A DNA stretch of 32,618 bases from Clostridium frigoris (GCF_018861865.1 NZ_JAHLDV010000040.1:1-32618), one strand, 5' to 3'; positions 1 through 7,897 are shown, counted from the stretch's first letter. Notes: generated from the letters alone by a model not told the origin. A program made the numbers and translations.

Positions 1-106
1 GTGGTGCAAGTAAGACTCCTGGAAGACCACCAGGTTGATAGGTTAGAGGTGTAAGCATGGTAACATGTTCAGCTGACTAATACTAATAAGTCGAGGGCTT
101 GACCAA
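1..106 (+). rRNA. rrl: 23S ribosomal RNA, 3' end (partial)
   Basis: The sequence up to about position 106 matches the conserved 3' end of bacterial 23S rRNA, including the segment reading GACTAATACTAATAAGTCGA followed by GGGCTTGACC. The gene starts upstream of the window. It is followed by a spacer of about 127 nt with a hairpin (CTCTTTC-GTTA-GAAAGAG near 151-168) before the 5S gene. The exact 3' end is approximate. Confidence 0.93.
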
Positions 107-233
107 GATAATATAAGTAACACAATTAATATTAATTTTGTGATATATTTCTCTTTCGTTAGAAAGAGATAAAAGCTTCGAGCGTAAGCGAGAAGATTAA
201 CTGTGCAATTTTCAGAGAATATTTATATTCTCA

Positions 234-350
234 TCTGGTGATTATGGCCTGAAGGTAACACCCGTTCCCATACCGAACACGAAGGTTAAGCTTCAATGCG
301 CTGATGGTACTGCAGGGGTAACCTTGTGGAAGAGTAAGTTGTCGCCAGGT
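234..350 (+). rRNA. rrf: 5S ribosomal RNA (intact)
   Basis: About 117 nt, the usual length of clostridial 5S. The 5' strand CTGGTG pairs with CGCCAG at the 3' end to form helix I, and the internal CCCATACCGAAC, GTTAAGC and GATGGTACTGC blocks are the conserved 5S core. A small palindrome (GAGAATA-TTTA-TATTCTC, 216-233) immediately precedes it and may be a processing stem. A rho-independent terminator follows. Confidence 0.95.
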
Positions 351-356
351 TATAAA

Positions 357-384
357 AAAACACTAAGTTTATCTTAGTGTTTTT
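357..384 (+). terminator. rRNA operon terminator
   Basis: Perfect stem AAAACACTAAG / CTTAGTGTTTT with loop TTTAT, ending in a T-rich tract. It lies just after the intact 5S gene. Confidence 0.85.
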
Positions 385-434
385 GTTTTGTCCTAATTTA
401 AATGAAACTCGATTTTTAGAGGATATTTATATTC

Positions 435-527
435 TCATCCGTTCCCATACCAAACAGGTCGGTTAAGCTTCAATGCAACCATGGTACTGCAGGGGTAACT
501 TTGTGGAAGAGTAGGTTGTCGCCAGGT
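435..527 (+). pseudogene. 5'-truncated second 5S rRNA copy
   Basis: This stretch repeats the 5S gene and its upstream flank (GATATTTATATTCTCAT). The 27 nt that form the 5' strand of helix I and the start of helix II in the first copy are missing: TCATC joins directly to CGTTCCC. The rest aligns over about 87 nt with roughly 10 substitutions, clustered in two spots (near 455-460 and 476-480). Without its 5' strand the 3' CGCCAGG cannot form helix I, so a functional 5S is unlikely. It has its own copy of the terminator. I infer an old tandem duplication followed by deletion. Confidence 0.8.
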
Positions 528-533
528 TATAAA

Positions 534-559
534 AAAACACTAAGTTTACTTAGTGTTTT
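534..559 (+). terminator. Terminator after the truncated 5S copy
   Basis: Stem AAAACACTAAG / CTTAGTGTTTT with loop TTTA, nearly identical to the terminator at 357-384. This shows the duplication included the terminator. Confidence 0.8.
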
Positions 560-561
560 AT

Positions 562-589
562 TTGCGTTAATATATACTATATATATAAT
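562..589 (+). promoter_or_regulatory. Candidate promoter of the lactonase gene
   Basis: TTGCGT (562-567), a 16-nt spacer and TATAAT (584-589) lie 18 nt before the start codon. The very short 5' leader makes this only moderately convincing, and the surrounding AT repeats offer alternatives. Confidence 0.4.
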
Positions 590-607
590 TTTATTAGGAG
601 ATGTATA

Positions 608-1696
608 ATGGAGAATTTATCGAAAAAGTATATAGCTTATGTTGGAACCTATACTAGTAATGGAAGTCAAGGGATATATTCATATAATCTTGATATAAAA
701 TCAGGTCGTTTAGAACAAATAGGTGTATCTTCAAAAGTTGATAATCCAAGTTATTTGAATATTAGTCATGATAATAAATTTTTATATGCAGTTTTGGAGA
801 ATGAAGTTTTTAATGGTGAAGCTGGTGGGGCAGTTGCAGCTTTTCGAATTGATCAAAAAACTGGTGAAATAAAGTTATTAAATATTAAGGGTACTAAAGG
901 AAAGGCACCTTGCAATGTTTGTATTGCTCGTGATAACAAATATGTTTTTGTAGCTAATTATAATGAAGGCACTGTATCTGTATTTCAGGTTAATGAGGAT
1001 GGGAGTCTTGGATCTATATCAACAATTGTGGAACATGAAGGCTCCGGTCCAAATAAAATAAGGCAAACAAAACCTCATGTGCATTATGTAACACTAACTC
1101 CAGAAGAAAAGTATTTATGTGTCGTAGATCTTGGAATTGATAGCATTAAATTTTATGAGGTTGATAGGAAACATGGTAGTTTGATTATTAACGACAAATT
1201 ATCATTAATAATCAAACCGGGTAGTGGTCCAAGGCATATGGAGTTTGATCCTAGTGGAAAAACTGCTTATATTATTACGGAACTTAGTTGCGAAGTTTTA
1301 GTAGTACAGTATTGTGTAGAGAAACAAACGTTTGATATAATACAGCATATTTCAACGCTACCTAAAGGATATGTAGGCGAAAATATTTGCGGAGCTATTC
1401 ATATTTCACCAGATGGTAATTATCTTTATGCTTCTAATAGGGGAGATGATAGTTTAGCTATTTTTAAAATAGAAAAGACATCAGGCATACTAGAATTAGT
1501 TGGTCATTCAGCAACATATGGGGAGTGCCCAAGAGATTTTGGAATTGATCCTACAGGCAAGTTTATGTACGTTTTAAATCAGGATTCAGATACAATTGTA
1601 ACTTTTAAAATTGTTTCTGAATCAGGGAAACTTGAAGTTTTAGCAGGAGATATTAAAATATTAAGTCCTGTTTGTATAAAGTTTATAAGTTTATAA
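608..1696 (+). CDS. Lactonase family protein (YbhE/Pgl-like seven-bladed propeller)
   Basis: The 362-aa product has the repeating pattern of the YbhE-type lactonase family: an N-terminal YVGTYT, then blades with 'ISHDNKFLYAV', 'IARDNKYVFVANY', 'ISPDGNYLYASNRGDDS' and 'IDPTGKFMYVLNQDS'. The family fold is a seven-bladed beta-propeller. Some members hydrolyse 6-phosphogluconolactone, and others act on different sugar or aromatic lactones, so the substrate here is not certain. There is no signal peptide, so it should be cytoplasmic. ATG 608 is preceded by AGGAG at good spacing. The gene stands alone after the rRNA operon and converges on ilvA with only 8 nt between the stop codons and no clear terminator between them. 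The length is typical for the family. Confidence 0.88.
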   Translation: MENLSKKYIAYVGTYTSNGSQGIYSYNLDIKSGRLEQIGVSSKVDNPSYLNISHDNKFLYAVLENEVFNGEAGGAVAAFRIDQKTGEIKLLNIKGTKGKAPCNVCIARDNKYVFVANYNEGTVSVFQVNEDGSLGSISTIVEHEGSGPNKIRQTKPHVHYVTLTPEEKYLCVVDLGIDSIKFYEVDRKHGSLIINDKLSLIIKPGSGPRHMEFDPSGKTAYIITELSCEVLVVQYCVEKQTFDIIQHISTLPKGYVGENICGAIHISPDGNYLYASNRGDDSLAIFKIEKTSGILELVGHSATYGECPRDFGIDPTGKFMYVLNQDSDTIVTFKIVSESGKLEVLAGDIKILSPVCIKFISL

Positions 1697-1704
1697 ACAA
1701 TGAA

Positions 1705-2949
1705 TTAGTATATTTTATTAACTTTATATCCTTCTTTATCTAATGCATTTATAATGGCATTAACATGATTATGACCATTTGTTTCTACAGTAATTTCAAG
1801 TTGAACTTGCATAAAGCGGTCATTAGTTTTAAATTGATTATGGTCTAGTTTAACTACATTAGCATTTGCGTTTGCTAGGATAGTTGATACTTTGACTAAT
1901 TCTCCAGGTATATCTGACATTTCTAAACTGAAGCAGAAGAGGCGGCCCCTTGAAACTAAACCTTTATCTATCATTGAAGATATTGTAACAACGTCGATAT
2001 TACCACCACTTAAAACGCAGGCCACTTTTTTACCTCGTTCTTTTATTTTCTTAAGTCCTGCAAATGATAAGGCGCCAGAAGCTTCTGCAATAAGTTTATG
2101 TTTTTCGAGTAGAAGAAGGAAGGATTCCATAATATCAAAGTCTGAAACCGTTACAATTTCATCTACATAATTTCTGATAATCTCAAAAGAAAGGTCTCCA
2201 GGTTTTTTTACAGCGACACCATCAGCTATAGTACAAACTGTTTTAAGGTGGACAACTTTTTTACAGTCAATAGAATCCTTCATTGCTTTTGCACCCTCAG
2301 GTTCTACACCTATTATCTTAATATTTGGATTGAGGGCCTTTGCTGCAAGTGCAATTCCTGCAATTAAGCCACCACCACCAACAGGAACAAGTATACAATC
2401 AATATCTTCAATTTCTTCTACGATTTCGCAGGCGATGGTAGCTTGTCCATACATTACATCCAAATTATCAAATGGATGTACAAAAACATAATTATGTTCT
2501 TTCTCTAATCTTTTTGCTTCTGTATAAGCTTCATCATAACAATCTCCAAATAAAACTACAGTTGCGCCATAGCTTTTAGTGGCTTCAACTTTAATAAGAG
2601 GGGTTGTTTTAGGCATTACTATGGTAGCTAAAATACCTAACTTTTCAGCAGAATATGCAACTCCTTGTGCATGATTTCCAGCAGATGATGCAATTACACC
2701 TCTTTCCCTTTCAGAAGATGTTAAGCTGCATAACTTATTATATGCCCCACGAAGTTTAAAGGCGCCAGTTATTTGTAAATTTTCAGGCTTAATATAAACG
2801 GAATTTCCAGATTCATTACTAAATACATCACTGTATATAAGGCCTGTTTTTAAAGTTACACCTTTTAAATTTTCCTGTGCCTTTTGAATCTCTAAAAGAT
2901 GATGTTCTAATGTTTGATTTGATAATGATTTTAATGCTAAGTTTTGCAT
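1705..2949 (-). CDS. ilvA: Threonine ammonia-lyase (threonine deaminase) with ACT domain
   Basis: PLP-dependent conversion of threonine to 2-oxobutanoate and ammonia, the committed step to isoleucine. The 414-aa protein has the fold-type II signature 'ITGAFKLRGAYNKL' with the Schiff-base lysine near residue 66, 'SSAGNHAQGVAYSA' and the glycine-rich 'VPVGGGGLIAGIA' phosphate-binding loop. A C-terminal ACT-like domain (about residues 335-414, 'EMSDIPGELVKVSTILANA') would bind regulatory amino acids. Its size resembles the short IlvA/TdcB type with one ACT domain, which alone does not separate biosynthetic from catabolic enzymes. The Ile-type T-box upstream argues for a biosynthetic role. The start codon follows AGGAGG with 7-nt spacing. 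Confidence 0.93.
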   Translation of the reverse strand: MQNLALKSLSNQTLEHHLLEIQKAQENLKGVTLKTGLIYSDVFSNESGNSVYIKPENLQITGAFKLRGAYNKLCSLTSSERERGVIASSAGNHAQGVAYSAEKLGILATIVMPKTTPLIKVEATKSYGATVVLFGDCYDEAYTEAKRLEKEHNYVFVHPFDNLDVMYGQATIACEIVEEIEDIDCILVPVGGGGLIAGIALAAKALNPNIKIIGVEPEGAKAMKDSIDCKKVVHLKTVCTIADGVAVKKPGDLSFEIIRNYVDEIVTVSDFDIMESFLLLLEKHKLIAEASGALSFAGLKKIKERGKKVACVLSGGNIDVVTISSMIDKGLVSRGRLFCFSLEMSDIPGELVKVSTILANANANVVKLDHNQFKTNDRFMQVQLEITVETNGHNHVNAIINALDKEGYKVNKIY

Positions 2950-2988
2950 ATATAAGCCTCCTAGATTTTTGGTATATTATGTTTTAAT

Positions 2989-3238
2989 AAAAAAAACTCG
3001 CCCTTGGAAATAAATCCAAGGACGAGTGTTAATCGCGGTACCACCTTAATTGTATCTTAAAAAAAAGACACCTCTCTTTTCGGTTCGTTAAAACCTAAGC
3101 CTTTTATCGAGACTAACCGGCTTCCCCTACTTTGTTCGGGGAAGTAGCTCTGGAGTGATTTGTAACTTTTACTTAGTATCGATTCTCAGCGAACATCGAC
3201 TCTCTGTAACTGAAGTTTGTAAAATTATACTCTCCATC
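2989..3238 (-). promoter_or_regulatory. T-box leader, predicted isoleucine-specific
   Basis: Reading the minus strand, the leader contains the invariant T-box segment AAGGTGGTACCGCG (complement of about 3032-3045). It then has a terminator stem ACTCG-CCTTGGA / TTCCAAGG-CGAGT (2996-3027) with a run of U. Stem I opens with GGAG/CTCC and has the AGTA of the loop-E motif on its 5' side. On the 3' side, the triplet just before the purine and the closing CTCC is ATC (3157-3159), which I read as an AUC isoleucine specifier. In T-boxes uncharged tRNA pairs with the specifier and T-box and prevents termination. This matches control of ilvA by isoleucine starvation. Confidence 0.92.
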
Positions 3239-3239
3239 A

Positions 3240-3496
3240 ACGCATTTACAATATACTAATTTAAAAAGAAGCTTAACATTAAAATTCCCAAAAGTCAATA
3301 AAAATTAAATATTCTGTAATTTGAATATAGGATAGTATATAAAATCAATACAAAAAATAAACGATTGCATCTTACTTTTGATTAATCCATAACGTATGCT
3401 AAAAGTAAAATAATAATTGGTTTAAAGGGATTTACTATAGATGCATAGAATATAATAAAAGCTATAATATTTTAACACTATAGGGGGGAGACTTAC
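3240..3496. other. Intergenic region between divergent ilvA leader and L,D-transpeptidase gene
   Basis: With the T-box leader this forms a 547-nt gap without genes. A TTGACT box on the minus strand near 3298 could belong to the ilvA promoter, but its -10 is unclear. An inverted repeat TTACTTTT (3372-3379) / AAAAGTAA (3401-3408) lies upstream of the transpeptidase gene. TATAAT hexamers occur at 3451 and 3463 without convincing -35 boxes. Confidence 0.4.
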
Positions 3497-5014
3497 TTGA
3501 AAAAAGTTTTAATTATCACAGTATCTTTAATATTTATATGTTTAAATATTTCTGTAACTGCAAGTGCATTAGAGGGTGAAGCGCCACTATCAACAACAAA
3601 AGAAACAGTGTCAAAAGCTGAGGTTAAGCAAGCAAATACATTAAAATTATTTGTAGAAACAAATGATACTGAGGCAGGACAAGTAAATAATTCTGATAAT
3701 GTATTCTTCGACTCAAATGGGGGATTAGAGGTACCAGTTCAAATTGTTAAGTATAATGGAAAAGTAATTGCACCACAAGACCCAACTAAGTCAGGCTACA
3801 CATTTGGAGGATGGTACAAAGATAATACTACATTTGTAAATCTATTTGATTTCACAAATACTTTAATAACCAAAGACACGACAATATTTGCTAAATGGAC
3901 AATAAATAAATACACAATTTTATTTAACAGTCAAGGCGGAAGTTTAGTAAGTGATATAGGCGCCGATTATAACACTAGTATAACGGAACCTATATCTCCA
4001 ACAAAGACAGGGTATATATTTGGTGGTTGGTACAAAGAAGCTAATTGTTTAAATGAATGGAATTTTACAACAAGTAAAGTGACATCTAATACATCGTTAT
4101 ATACAAAATGGATAGTTGCTTCACCACCAGCGACTCCTACAAATATTAAAACCATTATAATTAGCGCTACGAGTATTAAACTTACATGGAGTGCTACAAA
4201 AGGTGCAAGCGGTTATGAGGTATATAGAGCTACTTCTAGTAGTGGCGTTTATAGCCTATTAACAAAAACAACATCTTTATATTATACAAATTCAGGTTTA
4301 GTAACAGGTAAAACGTATTATTATAAAATAAGGTCATACCAAAATGTAGGAAAAACAATATTATATAGTAAATGGACTGTTGTAACTTCTAGAATGACTT
4401 CAAGTATTGTATATAATAGTTTAGTACAGCCAAATCCAGTATACGGAAAATATGCAGGATTAAAAGTAGAGATTAAAGATGAGAGTAGTAGTCGTTATTT
4501 AATTAGAAAAACTAATGGTTCTGAGTTGTGGGTAGCCTGTAACAAGGTCTCTGTATCAACCAATCCAGCTACTAATACAAAATACTTAACTAAGGATCAA
4601 CTTCAAACTTATGTGAATGTTACTAGTAGTTTTATTAGCAATACTAAATACTTTACTTGGGTTGATTTGAATAGGCAAAGAGTTAATGTATTTACTGGAT
4701 CAGCAAAGCATTGGACATTAGTAAAGTCATATTCATGTGCAACGGGAAATAATATAACGCCATCAAAGAGGGGAGTATTTACGATTCAAGATAAAGGGGC
4801 TTCATTCGTTGCAGGTAGCGGCACAATAGTAAAATATTGGACAAGGTATAGTGGAAATTATATGTTACATTCAATAATCTTAACTACCGGGGGAGCAGTC
4901 TGTGATTCAACGATAGGGAAAAGAGTTTCCCATGGATGTATCCGTATGCCGCTAGATATGGCTAAATGGTATTATAATACAATACCTAAAGGCTCATTAA
5001 TATGGGTAAATTAA
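3497..5014 (+). CDS. Secreted L,D-transpeptidase with InlB B-repeats and FN3 domain
   Basis: The 505-aa protein starts at TTG after a GGGGGGAG ribosome binding site. Residues 1-24 are a signal peptide ending in 'TASA'. Two Listeria-Bacteroides (InlB B-type) repeats follow at about 68-135 and 138-206, each with the GYxFGGWYK core and a closing KW. A fibronectin type III-like domain spans about 212-300. The C-terminal YkuD domain (about 385-505) carries the catalytic motif 'SHGCIRM' with Cys481 and an upstream His458. YkuD enzymes form 3-3 peptidoglycan cross-links or attach proteins to the wall. The repeats and FN3 probably act as surface or glycan-binding spacers. No sorting motif is visible. 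A smaller paralogue lies directly downstream but behind a strong stem-loop, so they are separate transcription units. Confidence 0.9.
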   Translation: MKKVLIITVSLIFICLNISVTASALEGEAPLSTTKETVSKAEVKQANTLKLFVETNDTEAGQVNNSDNVFFDSNGGLEVPVQIVKYNGKVIAPQDPTKSGYTFGGWYKDNTTFVNLFDFTNTLITKDTTIFAKWTINKYTILFNSQGGSLVSDIGADYNTSITEPISPTKTGYIFGGWYKEANCLNEWNFTTSKVTSNTSLYTKWIVASPPATPTNIKTIIISATSIKLTWSATKGASGYEVYRATSSSGVYSLLTKTTSLYYTNSGLVTGKTYYYKIRSYQNVGKTILYSKWTVVTSRMTSSIVYNSLVQPNPVYGKYAGLKVEIKDESSSRYLIRKTNGSELWVACNKVSVSTNPATNTKYLTKDQLQTYVNVTSSFISNTKYFTWVDLNRQRVNVFTGSAKHWTLVKSYSCATGNNITPSKRGVFTIQDKGASFVAGSGTIVKYWTRYSGNYMLHSIILTTGGAVCDSTIGKRVSHGCIRMPLDMAKWYYNTIPKGSLIWVN

Positions 5015-5063
5015 AGATAGGTAATTATTATATTATAAGTTGAAAAAGTTATATTAATTATAT

Positions 5064-5107
5064 AAGGATTTGTTACAAATGTGATATGGCATTTGTAACA
5101 AATCCTT
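5064..5107 (+). terminator. Terminator after the large L,D-transpeptidase gene
   Basis: An 18-bp perfect stem (AAGGATTTGTTACAAATG and its complement) with an 8-nt loop, followed by TATTCTTTTTC. It separates the two transpeptidase genes. Confidence 0.8.
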
Positions 5108-5201
5108 TATTCTTTTTCTAATCTTATATTTTAGTAGCACTTAGATTATAAGAGAATATACTGTTGGAAAATGCACTAATCTTAAAAAAAGGGGTATTAA
5201 T

Positions 5202-5822
5202 ATGACTAAAAGGCATTTATTATGTGTTCTTTTTATATGTATGATAATTTTAAGTGTATGTACTTTGAATAATAAAGTGGGAGCATCTGTAAAGTATCCT
5301 GTTACTCAGTCAAAAGCATATCAATATAATGATATATTAGTTCAAAATAATATTATCAAAACAAATGTAAAACAAGCTGTGTATAAGGCTGTATCTTATA
5401 ACAATTCGTTAGAAAAAATTATAAATAGTAAGAATATTTGGAGTGCTACTCCTTATTTTATATGGATCGATACACATCATCAAAAGGTAAATATATTTAA
5501 GGGCTCTAATAAGAAATGGCATCTTGTTACATCAATGGTGTGTTCTACAGGCAAAGCAAGTACCCCTACAATAAGAGGTAATTTTAATGTGGGGATTAAA
5601 GGTAGTTATTTTATATCATCTGGTGGTGCCAGGTGTAAATACTATACTCAAATAAGGGGTAATTATTTATTCCACAGTGTCCTATATGACAAATTTGGGA
5701 ACTACGTTATAGATAATACACTTGGAGTTCCTGTCTCTCACGGATGTGTAAGGTTATCTTTAAAAAATGCTAAATTCATTTATGATTATATTCCAGCTAA
5801 GACTTTTATTTGGAGCAACTAG
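5202..5822 (+). CDS. Secreted L,D-transpeptidase (minimal YkuD protein)
   Basis: The 206-aa protein has an N-terminal signal or anchor segment (about residues 4-28) and a C-terminal YkuD domain (about 85-206). The catalytic motif is 'SHGCVRL' with Cys182, and His158 sits in 'NYLFHSV'. The domain is closely related to that of the upstream protein, sharing 'FxWxDxxxQxVNxF', 'TPxxRGxF' and 'RGNYxxHS', so the pair probably arose by duplication. It lacks the B-repeats and FN3 domain. It should act on the cell wall, forming or editing L,D cross-links; the specific role is unknown. ATG 5202 follows AAAAGGGG. Confidence 0.88.
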   Translation: MTKRHLLCVLFICMIILSVCTLNNKVGASVKYPVTQSKAYQYNDILVQNNIIKTNVKQAVYKAVSYNNSLEKIINSKNIWSATPYFIWIDTHHQKVNIFKGSNKKWHLVTSMVCSTGKASTPTIRGNFNVGIKGSYFISSGGARCKYYTQIRGNYLFHSVLYDKFGNYVIDNTLGVPVSHGCVRLSLKNAKFIYDYIPAKTFIWSN

Positions 5823-5932
5823 GAGTATATATAATTTTTTTATACAATATCACATAAAAGTAAATAAATACTACAATTGCTTCCAATTTATGGTATAATA
5901 CTTTGAGTGAGCAACTTAGTAGGAGGAACAAG

Positions 5933-6073
5933 ATGAAATTACTTTGTAAATGTGGTAATGTTGAAGATATAAAAACCGATAAGAAAATTGAAAAGTACGA
6001 ATTTAAAACGCGTAATGATGCTACTTTAATTTTAGTTTGTAAGAATTGTAACGAAGTGGTGTTTATAAATTAA
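5933..6073 (+). CDS. 46-aa Cys-pair (zinc-ribbon-like) protein
   Basis: A short open frame with a strong AGGAGGA ribosome binding site and correct spacing to ATG 5933, a TATAAT box at 5894-5899, and its own terminator downstream. The product is hydrophilic with Cys5-x-Cys7 and Cys36-xx-Cys39, consistent with one zinc-ribbon-like fold. I do not recognise a named family. It may be a small regulatory or RNA/DNA-associated protein, but no function can be assigned. The gene signals make it more likely real than chance. Confidence 0.65.
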   Translation: MKLLCKCGNVEDIKTDKKIEKYEFKTRNDATLILVCKNCNEVVFIN

Positions 6074-6086
6074 AGAAAAGTTAATG

Positions 6087-6120
6087 AGGCTCTGGGGTAT
6101 ATCCTTGGAGCTTATTTTTC
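6087..6120 (+). terminator. Terminator after the 46-aa gene
   Basis: An 11-bp stem with several G-U pairs (AGGCTCTGGGG / CCTTGGAGCTT), loop TATAT, followed by ATTTTTC. Confidence 0.7.
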
Positions 6121-6203
6121 AGCTAATATACAAATGTTGGAAAGTGGTTTGAGTGTAAACATCAGGTTATTAGTACACATTAAAAATAATAGGAGATGTT
6201 AAT

Positions 6204-6617
6204 ATGAATTATTGGTGGATAAATGCTAACCCTCATGACGATAAAAATCCTTGGAGCTGGACTAAAAGCATAGATATTGGTCAGATGGAAGAATGGAATT
6301 CACAAAATGAACAAGGAGGGACTAGAAAATATTTTTCAAAGGTAAAAGTAGGTGATTTGGTTATTGGATATAACTCGGGAAAACAGAGGGAACTTGTTGC
6401 ACTGGGTAAAATAACAGAAGAAAGACATTCAAATAAAAATGGAATACAGGTAATCGATGTAATAAAAACTAAAGATATTCAGTTCCCTATAAGTATTGAA
6501 GAAGTAAAGCAAAATGATATTCTTAAAGATAAGTTTTCAAATGGCATTAAAGTCCGAGGAACAATTATATCATTAACTAGAGAACAATATGATGAATTAG
6601 TAAAAATGATAGTATGA
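6204..6617 (+). CDS. Stand-alone EVE domain protein
   Basis: The 137-aa product opens with 'MNYWWINANP', followed by 'VKVGDLVIGYNSGKQRELVALGKI' split across the fold, which is typical of EVE (PUA-like) domains such as those fused to McrB-like GTPases. EVE domains are known to bind modified nucleobases in DNA, and some bind RNA. Here the domain fills the whole protein with no nuclease or GTPase attached, and no restriction gene lies adjacent. Its target is therefore unknown. ATG 6204 follows AGGAGATG. A good terminator follows, suggesting a single-gene unit. Confidence 0.82.
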   Translation: MNYWWINANPHDDKNPWSWTKSIDIGQMEEWNSQNEQGGTRKYFSKVKVGDLVIGYNSGKQRELVALGKITEERHSNKNGIQVIDVIKTKDIQFPISIEEVKQNDILKDKFSNGIKVRGTIISLTREQYDELVKMIV

Positions 6618-6659
6618 AAATAACATAAAAAATTTACATGGAATTTATATTTATATAAG

Positions 6660-6700
6660 CATCAGTGGCTATAACAATAGTTACTGGTGTTTATTTGTTT
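6660..6700 (+). terminator. Terminator after the EVE gene
   Basis: A 12-bp stem with G-U pairs (CATCAGTGGCTA / TAGTTACTGGTG), loop TAACAA, followed by TTTATTTGTTTT. Confidence 0.75.
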
Positions 6701-6784
6701 TAAATAACTAAGCTTTTAAATGGGGGGTGTTTTACTTGACATAAATTTCTGATTTATAACATAAGAATAGTGGAGGTGATATAC

Positions 6785-7150
6785 ATGTTTAGAACTATCG
6801 TATGTAGAAATTGTGATAATAACAAAGTAACTATCGAGAAAATTAGGCAGCAATTATACATAAAATGCTCTAACTGTGGGAGTATAATATTGCAAGTGAT
6901 GCATTTAGAATATTGGGGTAAAAGCGATAAAAGTATATATAAGCTTAAAATTAACAATGGTAATGATAGGTTAATTGAAGCAGATAAAATTACAAAAAAC
7001 ATTGATAATGAAGAGGAGAAAATTTTAGATCAAAAGGAAACAAAAATACGATTTATGTATATAAAAGAATATGAATACATAAGGCAACTTGAGGAAGACG
7101 AATATATGGAAATATGTTATTTAAAAACACAAATAAATACACAAAATTAG
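6785..7150 (+). CDS. Hypothetical 121-aa protein with N-terminal Cys pairs
   Basis: ATG 6785 is chosen because GGAGGTG lies 6-8 nt before it; a GTG at 6770 in the same frame overlaps that site. The N-terminal 40 residues contain Cys7-xx-Cys10 and Cys28-xx-Cys31, a likely zinc ribbon. The remainder is highly charged, rich in Lys, Glu and Ile, and possibly helical. No known family is recognised. It sits 30 nt upstream of the glutathione peroxidase gene and may be cotranscribed with it. Confidence 0.62.
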   Translation: MFRTIVCRNCDNNKVTIEKIRQQLYIKCSNCGSIILQVMHLEYWGKSDKSIYKLKINNGNDRLIEADKITKNIDNEEEKILDQKETKIRFMYIKEYEYIRQLEEDEYMEICYLKTQINTQN

Positions 7151-7180
7151 AAATTTTTATATAAAATGGAGGGATAGTAT

Positions 7181-7873
7181 ATGTCAATTTATGATTTTAA
7201 AGCAATTACAATCGATGGGGATGAAGTATCTCTAGAACAGTACAGGGGAAAGGTGATTGTTATAGTTAATACAGCAAGTAAGTGTGGATTTACACCACAA
7301 TACGAAGGCTTAGAGAAGCTTTATGAACAATATAAGGATACGGGTTTTGAAATACTAGGTTTCCCAAGCAATCAATTTGCTGGGCAAGAACCGAGTGAAA
7401 ACATTGAAATACAAAATTTTTGTAAAAGAAATTATGGAGTAAGCTTCCAATTGTTTGAGAAGGGTGATGTAAGGGGCGAGAATATACTTCCACTCTTTAA
7501 ATATCTTACAGAAAAAACAACTTTCAAAGGCTTTGATTTAAACCATCCTATTGGAAAAAAACTTAATGACATGTTTAAGGGAAAATTCACTGAATTTATG
7601 GAGGATAGTTCAATAAAATGGAACTTTACAAAATTTCTTATTGACAGTGATGGAAATATAGCTAACAGATATGAACCTACAATTGAACCATCAGGCATGG
7701 CAGTAGACATTGAAAAATTAATATCACAGTCTAAGGCAAAGCATATTCATAGTGTTGACAAGCTTGAAAATGAGTTAGGTGATAAAATGATGTACATTGG
7801 TGAAAATGATGAAGAAGTTTTAAATTGCGAAGGAGGACCTTGCAATTTTGTATATAATGAAGAAATTGATTAG
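7181..7873 (+). CDS. Glutathione peroxidase family protein (Cys type) with C-terminal extension
   Basis: The 230-aa protein has the thioredoxin-fold GPx hallmarks: peroxidatic Cys35 in 'NTASKCGFTPQY', 'FPSNQF' with Gln65, a second Cys81 in the position used as resolving Cys by thioredoxin-dependent members, and 'IKWNFTKFLID' with Trp147. There is no selenocysteine codon. Such bacterial enzymes reduce peroxides, usually with thioredoxin rather than glutathione. The core ends near residue 182. About 48 further residues follow, with a 'CEGGPC' motif (Cys216, Cys221) that the usual 160-180-aa proteins lack. The start codon follows GGAGGG. A strong terminator follows. Confidence 0.92.
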   Translation: MSIYDFKAITIDGDEVSLEQYRGKVIVIVNTASKCGFTPQYEGLEKLYEQYKDTGFEILGFPSNQFAGQEPSENIEIQNFCKRNYGVSFQLFEKGDVRGENILPLFKYLTEKTTFKGFDLNHPIGKKLNDMFKGKFTEFMEDSSIKWNFTKFLIDSDGNIANRYEPTIEPSGMAVDIEKLISQSKAKHIHSVDKLENELGDKMMYIGENDEEVLNCEGGPCNFVYNEEID

Positions 7874-7897
7874 TAAATTAGAATAAAATAGCTTGAG

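Noticed and set aside
107-233. tRNA gene in the 23S-5S spacer
   Set aside because: Only short hairpins are present; no T-loop GTTCRANNC or cloverleaf can be drawn.
6736-6770. TTGACA at 6736 as a promoter, or a GGGGGTG-TTG start there
   Set aside because: No suitable -10 at 16-18 nt, and the frame from TTG stops after two codons.
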